Part shown: positions 30,857 through 35,169 of the stretch, in pieces
How the letters are laid out: each line of letters starts with the position of its first letter
How positions within the stretch are numbered: position 1 is the first letter of the stretch
DNA from: Pelobacter sp. UBA6812
GTDB lineage: Bacteria; Desulfobacterota; Desulfuromonadia; Desulfuromonadales; Syntrophotaleaceae
NCBI GenBank assembly: GCA_002452265.1
Contig: DKEW01000026.1
Span: 22,609 to 57,777 of the forward strand
Reading direction: 5' to 3'
DNA length: 35,169 bases
Program-made: the position numbers and the translations under genes
The notes under the pieces: generated by a model
What the model was told of the DNA's origin: nothing
Seen by the model: the letters and a program-made list of their open reading frames with translations, nothing else
The model's database searches: none

Positions 30857-32554
30857 ATGGCAGCAAGCATAGGATTGTCGTATCGGTCAATAAGTATGGA
30901 TGTGTTTTATCTCGAAGCCATAATAGCAGAGGTGCAGCCTTTGGTTGCCGGTTCTTCGGTCAAAAAAGTTCATCAACCCGATGTCGATACGATAGTCTTT
31001 CGTCTTTGGAACGGGCGGCGGGAGTTGTGTCTGCGCATTAACGCTGCGGTTGGCGCCACAGGATTATATTTTACCGAGCGGCCATGGATCAATCCGCAGA
31101 GCCCCATGCGTTTTTGCCAGCTGCTCAGGTCGCGTTTGCGCACTTTGCGTTCGATTCAGCAGTTACCCAGTGAACGCATTGTCTTGCTGACATTTGATGG
31201 CCAGGATGAAGTTACTTACCGCCTTGTTTGCGAGCTCTACGGGCGTCGCCCCAATATGGTTCTATGTGATGATCATGGAAAGATTATTGATGCCCTGCAT
31301 CGCCGGGAAGGGGAAACGGACCATCAGTCATACTCTAAGGGAGCTACTTGGTCCCAGCCGGAAATAGGTGGCGGCTATTCCCTGGAAGAGGCAATCGCAT
31401 GTTGGGCTTCAGAGATCAAGCGAGACTCTCCTGTTGAGTGGCTAAAGCGCAATGTGCGGCCGATGACCCCCTTGGTGGCACGGGAGCTGGCCTGTCTTAT
31501 GGATCGGGGTGGCGATCCTGCAAAAATACTATCGAATTTTTCCCAGCAACGGAGGCAGCGGCATTACGTATTTCAGATTGCAGAACTGGATGGTGTTGCT
31601 CGTCTCTTCGCCTTCGAGCCCACCGGCCTCAGGCTCACTTCAGTAAAAAAATTCAATTCGGCGTCAGAGGCAGCGGATAGCTTCTTTGGGGACCATGCAT
31701 CGCCCGGGCGTTATGGAGAAAGGGCCCGGTTGTTGAAGGTGGGCAGCCGCGCTCTGTTGCGCGTTGAAAAACGACTTGAACGCTTGCACCAGGATAAAGC
31801 TCGAACAGATGAAGTTGAGGAAATACAACAACTGGGACAGCTGTTGCTGGCCAATCTGTATCGTATCCGAAAAGGGATGCGTGAAATCGAGGTAGAAAAC
31901 TTTTACGAGCAAGGCACCATGGTGACAATTCCGCTCGATGAGGCTATCTCGCCTTCTCAAAATGCCGATCGCCTGTTTACACAATGTAAGAAAATTAAAC
32001 GCGGACAAGCACATATTGAACGCAGACTTGCGGAGAGCATAGCCGAAAAAGAATGGCTGGAGGCGGTGCTGCAGAGCCTTGGCGAAGCGACAACGCGGGA
32101 AGACTTGGCAACTATTGAAGAGGAAATGAGAGATTTTGGCTTATTGCCGCGCCGTGTCACACCGACAAGACGGCGAGAGGGCAAGGGACGCCCCAAAATA
32201 CGCGAAGGAGTTTCTCCCGGCGGGTTTATTATTCAATGGGGCACCAACAATCGGTCCAATGATTACCTGGTCAAACATGTCTGTCGTGCGCTTGATCTCT
32301 GGTTTCATGTCCTGGGGCAGCCGGGGTGTCATCTGATCCTGAAAAACCCCCAACAGGGTCGCAGTGTCCCTGAAGAAGATCTCTTTTACGCAGCGAGTTT
32401 GGCGGCGGGATATTCCCGTGCCGCATCGGAAGGGGCTGCGGAAGTCATGATTGCCGAAGGGCGCGCAGTTCACAAACCCAAAGGCGCGCTGCCTGGGTTG
32501 GTACAGGTCACAAGTTATCGCACGGTACGGGTCGCGCCTCGCAGGGAATCTTAG
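30857..32554 (+). CDS. NFACT family protein (RqcH/FbpA-like)
   Basis: About 565 residues. NFACT-N domain (MDVFYLEAIIAEVQPLVAGS; KKVHQPDVDTIVFRLW; YRLVCELYGRRPNMVL), a helix-hairpin-helix and coiled-coil middle (ERARLLKVGSRALLRVEKRLERL onward to about 430) and a C-terminal NFACT-R domain (FIIQWGTNNRSNDYLVKHVC, DLWFHVLGQPGCHLIL, KPKGALPGLVQVTSYRTVRV). Bacterial RqcH binds obstructed 50S subunits and adds alanine tails to stalled chains. The Asp-Arg pair important in RqcH appears here as Glu-Arg (LPSERIVLL). The start is uncertain: 30857 has AGAGAGG four bases upstream; 30854 and 30896 are alternatives, the last beginning at the conserved MDVFYLE. Confidence 0.9.
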   Translation: MAASIGLSYRSISMDVFYLEAIIAEVQPLVAGSSVKKVHQPDVDTIVFRLWNGRRELCLRINAAVGATGLYFTERPWINPQSPMRFCQLLRSRLRTLRSIQQLPSERIVLLTFDGQDEVTYRLVCELYGRRPNMVLCDDHGKIIDALHRREGETDHQSYSKGATWSQPEIGGGYSLEEAIACWASEIKRDSPVEWLKRNVRPMTPLVARELACLMDRGGDPAKILSNFSQQRRQRHYVFQIAELDGVARLFAFEPTGLRLTSVKKFNSASEAADSFFGDHASPGRYGERARLLKVGSRALLRVEKRLERLHQDKARTDEVEEIQQLGQLLLANLYRIRKGMREIEVENFYEQGTMVTIPLDEAISPSQNADRLFTQCKKIKRGQAHIERRLAESIAEKEWLEAVLQSLGEATTREDLATIEEEMRDFGLLPRRVTPTRRREGKGRPKIREGVSPGGFIIQWGTNNRSNDYLVKHVCRALDLWFHVLGQPGCHLILKNPQQGRSVPEEDLFYAASLAAGYSRAASEGAAEVMIAEGRAVHKPKGALPGLVQVTSYRTVRVAPRRES

Positions 32555-32578
32555 CTGGGCAGCGCACCATTACGTAGA

Positions 32579-32857
32579 TCAACTTTTGTTAATCCGTTCC
32601 CGCAGTTCCTTGCCGACTTTGAAAAAGGGAAGCTTTTTGGGCTTAACTTCTATTTCCTCACCGGTCTTCGGATTGCGTCCGGTATAAGGTTTGTAGTCTT
32701 TAACAACAAGACTGCCGAATCCGCGGATTTCAATGCGTCCCCCGCTAATCAGGGTGTCCGACATGGTATCCAGGACGATGTTGACAATTTCTTCGGCCTT
32801 TTTGTACGTGAGTCCCTTTTTTTCAGCCAAGGCATCGATCAATTCCGATTTGTTCAT
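32579..32857 (-). CDS. ihfB: Integration host factor beta-like HU-family protein
   Basis: 92 residues: MNKSELIDALAEKKGLTYKK, TLISGGRIEIRGFGSLVVKDY, the DNA-inserting arm TGRNPKTGEEIEV, and PFFKVGKELRERINKS. The IEIRGFGS and FKVGKELRERIN features favour IHF-beta over HU, and the alpha partner is at 5824-6105. It bends DNA at specific sites. A very strong ribosome-binding site (GGAGGTGAT) precedes the minus-strand ATG. It converges with the NFACT gene, separated by 24 bases. HU cannot be wholly excluded. Confidence 0.9.
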   Translation of the reverse strand: MNKSELIDALAEKKGLTYKKAEEIVNIVLDTMSDTLISGGRIEIRGFGSLVVKDYKPYTGRNPKTGEEIEVKPKKLPFFKVGKELRERINKS

Positions 32858-33776
32858 TGCACATCACCTCCATTGACGGCGGCAATACCTGCCGACAGTT
32901 TGCCTTGAAATCCTTTGTGTGAGGAGCACCAAGTATCGAAGAGCATTAACAGGTGGCTGATGTATATGAGCGAGTGCTGCACTGAAACCATATCCGGCGA
33001 ATGCACGACTGTCAATAACTGTTGGAAATTTTTACCTATTTCTTCAGCAATTTGCGAGATGATCCGGAACCATGCCACCATAGAAAAAAGCCAGATGCGG
33101 CTTGGAGTTGCCGCGATTGGCATAAGTGCAGATTTGATCACGGTAGCGATTTGGATTCCGATGGAATGGAATATGATAATTTGGGTATGCACTATTCTCA
33201 AGTTGCCACAAATTTTCCAAAATCTCTGCACTGCCTGCGTGAAGTGAACAACCAAATAAAATTTTCACCACGAAGATCACGAAGAAGGTCCGATAACGAC
33301 AAAGACACCACGAACAGGGATATGCAGGATGAACAGGATAAACCCCTAAACCCAACGCCGTTGGTTTTCATCCTGTCTATCCTGAATATCCCTGTAATAG
33401 AAAGATTGCAGAGGACAACGATCATCAATAAATAAGGACACGAAGAGCACGAAGAGGTTACCCAAAGCAGACACTTATGGTTGCCCTTTGGCTTAGTTTT
33501 CCCCTTCGTGTCTTTCGTGACCTTCGTGGTTCAAGCTTTTAGATTCTGCGTTTTTTGCTACAGGGACCCAACGGTCACAAAAGTGCAAAAAGGGCAAAAC
33601 AAATCACAAGCCAAGTTCATAACCAGATAAGAAAAATGCGGTCCCAGGGGGTATCCAGGCGCTCTAAGGTGAAGCTTGTGGTTTGATTGTGGCGCACACT
33701 GGATATATGGATTGGATATAAGAAGAAGTAGAAGATGGAAATAAACATATGCGAGGGATTTGTCGCAGCCGCGATA
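32858..33776. other. Long intergenic region with nested repeats, no supported gene
   Basis: 919 bases between ihfB and the XRE genes. 32858-33250 holds two overlapping frames on opposite strands (110 and 133 codons) without any family motif. 33267-33530 is a composite of inverted repeats described separately. 33541-33776 is AT-rich with short interleaved inverted repeats: GGGACC (33563) with GGTCCC (33640), and CAAATCACAAGC (33600-33611) with GCTTGTGGTTTG (33674-33685). Confidence 0.55.
33267..33530. repeat. Composite of nested inverted-repeat elements
   Basis: Outer CACGAAG-type arms: ACCACGAAGATCACGAAG (33267-33284) and a right arm at 33501-33530 ending GACCTTCGTGGT. Another left-type arm, GGACACGAAGAGCACGAAG, lies near 33437-33455. 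Nested inside is a different element: CAGGGATATGCAGGATGAAC (from 33315, arm to 33340) and CATCCTGTCTATCCTGAATA (from 33369, arm to 33394) are about 22/26 complementary, with a CCAAC/GTTGG hairpin at the centre. Confidence 0.6.
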
Positions 33777-34343
33777 TTAAATGGTTGTCAGGGGGGATAA
33801 TACCCACATGACGTGTGTTTCATGCTCAGCGATGTTAGTCCATCGATGCGGAAGGTGGGATTTAAACGAAAGGCTTTCACCTTCACCGATCTCGAATGTT
33901 TCCCCGGCAACGGTCATTTTGAGGCGACCCTTCAGGACGAAGAGAAGTTCGTCTCCGGGATGAAACATATCGACATCGCCGCTGGAAGCGTTGGGCTTCA
34001 CAACGGCAAATAAACCGGTGAACTGGGGATCACGCAAACCGGCGGTAAAGGATTCAGTCTGGAGGTTGCGGTCATCATCAAAAACCGATCGGGATCTTTG
34101 GCCAGGTTTTGAGTAAACGATTTCGTGCGTGGATTTGACATCTTCGACAAAGTAATTGATGCTTTTGTCGAAAACCGACCCTAGTCGAAGGAGGATCTCG
34201 ACAGAAGGAGTCGTTAGGCCGCGTTCAATGCGGGATATCATGTTGGCTGAGACTTTTGCACGTTCGGAAACGGTTTGAATCGTGAGGTCGTTTTTCAGCC
34301 GGATGGCTTTGAGTTTTTTTCCGATAAGATTCTTTAATTGCAC
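33777..34343 (-). CDS. XRE-family transcriptional regulator with C-terminal cupin (first paralog)
   Basis: 188 residues. The helix-turn-helix of Cro/C1 type spans about 8-62 (LKNDLTIQTVSERAKVSANM; ISRIERGLTTPSVEILLRLG). A linker follows, then a cupin_2 barrel (about 110-185) with FHPGDELLFVLKGRLKMTV and GEGESLSFKSHLPHRWTN. Cupin sensors of this type bind small metabolites in families such as PuuR; the ligand here is unknown. It lies 36 bases downstream of a clear paralog of exactly the same length, on the same strand and probably in one transcript. No enzyme gene sits nearby to suggest its regulon; a divergent promoter at the window edge is the best candidate target. Confidence 0.9.
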   Translation of the reverse strand: MQLKNLIGKKLKAIRLKNDLTIQTVSERAKVSANMISRIERGLTTPSVEILLRLGSVFDKSINYFVEDVKSTHEIVYSKPGQRSRSVFDDDRNLQTESFTAGLRDPQFTGLFAVVKPNASSGDVDMFHPGDELLFVLKGRLKMTVAGETFEIGEGESLSFKSHLPHRWTNIAEHETHVMWVLSPLTTI

Positions 34344-34379
34344 GGAGAACTCCCTATTTGAATGCCAACCGGTGTTGAT

Positions 34380-34946
34380 TTACTGCGAGATGTTGGGAGC
34401 AGGGGATACGACCCACAGCACCTCGGTGGGGCCGTTTTCGAGATTACGCCAGAGGTGGGGCAGGGAAGCTTTAAAAGAAAGAGAATCGCCACTTTCGAGG
34501 ATGTAATTGTCGCTCTGAATGATGAATTCAAGCCGGCCATTCAGTACCATGACGAATTCCTCGCCACTGTGAACCATGTGTCCGCCGCCACTCTCGCAGC
34601 CTTTTTCCAGGGTATCGTGCAAAACGGTAAAGCTTGGATCTCGCAATCCCTGAGTAAGGCTGCTGATCTGCTGTTTGTCTTTGTAAAAAAAGATCGGTTC
34701 CCCCTGGCCTTTTCTGGTAAACACAACGGTTGAACTTTTTTCAGCTTCTTCGACGAAATAGCCGATGCTCATGCCAAGGGCGGATGCCAATTTCATGAGG
34801 ATTTTAACCGAAGGCACGGTAAGCCCGCGTTCGATGCGTGATATCATGTTGGCTGAGACACCGGAAAGGTTGGTTAATTCCTGAATAGTCAGGCCCTTGC
34901 CGATGCGTGTTGCTTTCAGCTTTTTTCCGATAAGCTCTTTAATCAC
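34380..34946 (-). CDS. XRE-family transcriptional regulator with C-terminal cupin (second paralog)
   Basis: 188 residues from GTG 34946. HTH: KGLTIQELTNLSGVSANMIS and RIERGLTVPSVKILMKLASA; cupin: VHSGEEFVMVLNGRLEFII and LESGDSLSFKASLPHLWRN. Close similarity along the whole length to the product of 33777-34343, including LIGKKLKA, SANMISRIERGLT, QGLRDP/AGLRDP, SLSFK and WVLSP/WVVSP, shows tandem duplication. GTG 34946 is preferred over the TTG at 34976, because it gives the same length as the paralog and the TTG would fall about at the predicted transcription start. The pair is transcribed leftward, this gene first. Confidence 0.9.
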   Translation of the reverse strand: MIKELIGKKLKATRIGKGLTIQELTNLSGVSANMISRIERGLTVPSVKILMKLASALGMSIGYFVEEAEKSSTVVFTRKGQGEPIFFYKDKQQISSLTQGLRDPSFTVLHDTLEKGCESGGGHMVHSGEEFVMVLNGRLEFIIQSDNYILESGDSLSFKASLPHLWRNLENGPTEVLWVVSPAPNISQ

Positions 34947-34977
34947 AGGTACCTGCCTCGCCTTGAGAGTTCTCAAG

Positions 34978-35006
34978 TTTTAACACCTGATCTGGTCTTA
35001 TGTCAA
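34978..35006 (-). promoter_or_regulatory. Promoter of the XRE-cupin pair
   Basis: On the minus strand TTGACA (35006-35001) and TTAAAA (34983-34978) with a 17-base spacer. Transcription would start near 34971, about 25 bases before GTG 34946. Confidence 0.6.
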
Positions 35007-35045
35007 TAAATTGCACGTGTTTCACATCGTTGGATGGGGTCGATG

Positions 35046-35079
35046 ATTGTCAACGTGTTGTATCTATTATGTTGACAAT
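35046..35079. promoter_or_regulatory. Inverted repeat, candidate operator
   Basis: ATTGTCAAC (35046-35054) and GTTGACAAT (35071-35079) are perfect 9-base inverted repeats 16 bases apart, upstream of the XRE genes. The right arm covers the -35 of the rightward promoter at 35072-35099. A dimeric XRE regulator could bind here; not proven. Confidence 0.55.
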
Positions 35080-35099
35080 GCAAGCCATATTTCTATAAT
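35072..35099 (+). promoter_or_regulatory. Consensus sigma-70 promoter reading out of the window
   Basis: TTGACA (35072-35077) and TATAAT (35094-35099) match consensus at all twelve positions, with a 16-base spacer. It points rightward through the heptamer array towards a gene beyond the window. Confidence 0.7.
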
Positions 35100-35104
35100 G
35101 CGAC

Positions 35105-35169
35105 AAGCTGTAAGCTGTAAGCTGTAAGCTGTAAGCTGTAAGCTGTAAGCCGTAAGCCGTAAGCCGTAA
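35105..35169. repeat. Heptanucleotide tandem array at the window edge
   Basis: Six AAGCTGT units (35105-35146), then three AAGCCGT units (35147-35167) and AA, cut by the window end. It is the reverse complement (rotated) of the CAGCTTA units at 29386-29448. It begins just downstream of a consensus promoter, so it would lie in the 5' leader of the next transcript. Confidence 0.9.

Noticed and set aside
34947..34976. TTG 34976 as the start of the second XRE-cupin gene
   Set aside because: It falls between the predicted -10 and the transcription start; GTG 34946 gives exactly the paralog length.

Overview
The window is a dense block of mostly housekeeping chromosomal genes from a Gram-negative bacterium. 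Gene order and protein character point to the Desulfuromonadales (Desulfobacterota; formerly Deltaproteobacteria), in the Pelobacter/Syntrophotalea/Geobacter neighbourhood. This assignment is an inference from three things: the order thrS-infC-rpmI-rplT-pheST-ihfA-merR, then surE-pcm-yqaA-nlpD-rpoS, then yceD-rpmF-plsX-fabHDG-acpP-fabF-rpiB-glyA-comEB-nrdR-ribDE-ribBA-ribH-nusB; the fused RibBA; and degenerate CTTCGTG-type intergenic repeats. No database search was possible.

Layout. (1) 1-5421: translation block: 3' end of thrS, infC (apparently starting at an AUA codon), rpmI, rplT, a strong terminator or attenuator, pheS and pheT. (2) 5422-11317: promoter, ihfA, a small MerR-type regulator, then the stress/stationary-phase cluster surE-pcm-yqaA-nlpD-rpoS, and apt. 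(3) 11336-11500: tRNA-Arg(CCT) with its own promoter and terminator, followed by a gene-free stretch carrying DnaA-box-like nonamers and then mazG on the minus strand. (4) 12950-19820: a clear promoter drives yceD-rpmF-plsX-fabH-fabD-fabG-acpP-fabF-rpiB, the fatty-acid synthesis operon. (5) 20125-27304: glyA, dCMP deaminase, nrdR, the full riboflavin pathway (ribD, ribE, ribBA, ribH), nusB and a stand-alone M17-peptidase N-terminal domain. (6) 27379-32857: homoserine dehydrogenase on the plus strand, then trmL and O-acetylhomoserine sulfhydrylase on the minus strand, an NFACT/RqcH-like gene, and an IHF-beta-like gene on the minus strand. (7) 32858-35169: an accessory-looking end: about 900 bases of non-coding, repeat-rich DNA, two tandem paralogous XRE-cupin regulators, an operator/promoter region and a heptanucleotide tandem array cut by the window edge.

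The genes combine into standard pathways: phenylalanyl- and threonyl-tRNA charging and initiation; malonyl-ACP-dependent fatty-acid elongation with phospholipid entry (PlsX); one-carbon and dTMP supply (GlyA, dCMP deaminase) next to the ribonucleotide-reductase repressor NrdR; FMN precursor synthesis; and aspartate-family amino acids (Hom, MetY). Non-ATG starts are frequent (AUA infC; TTG surE, yceD, plsX; GTG apt, ribD, ribE and one XRE regulator).

The signals not explained by ordinary genes are mostly intergenic: (a) a MITE-like inverted-repeat element flanked by an 8-base direct repeat after rpiB, with decayed or composite relatives before ribD and before the XRE genes; (b) the same heptamer in tandem arrays at two loci, one of which supplies the stop codon of metY; (c) a cluster of DnaA-box-like nonamers; (d) an inverted repeat overlapping a consensus sigma-70 promoter upstream of the twin XRE-cupin genes. 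I found no CRISPR array, prophage, transposase or wholly new multi-gene system.
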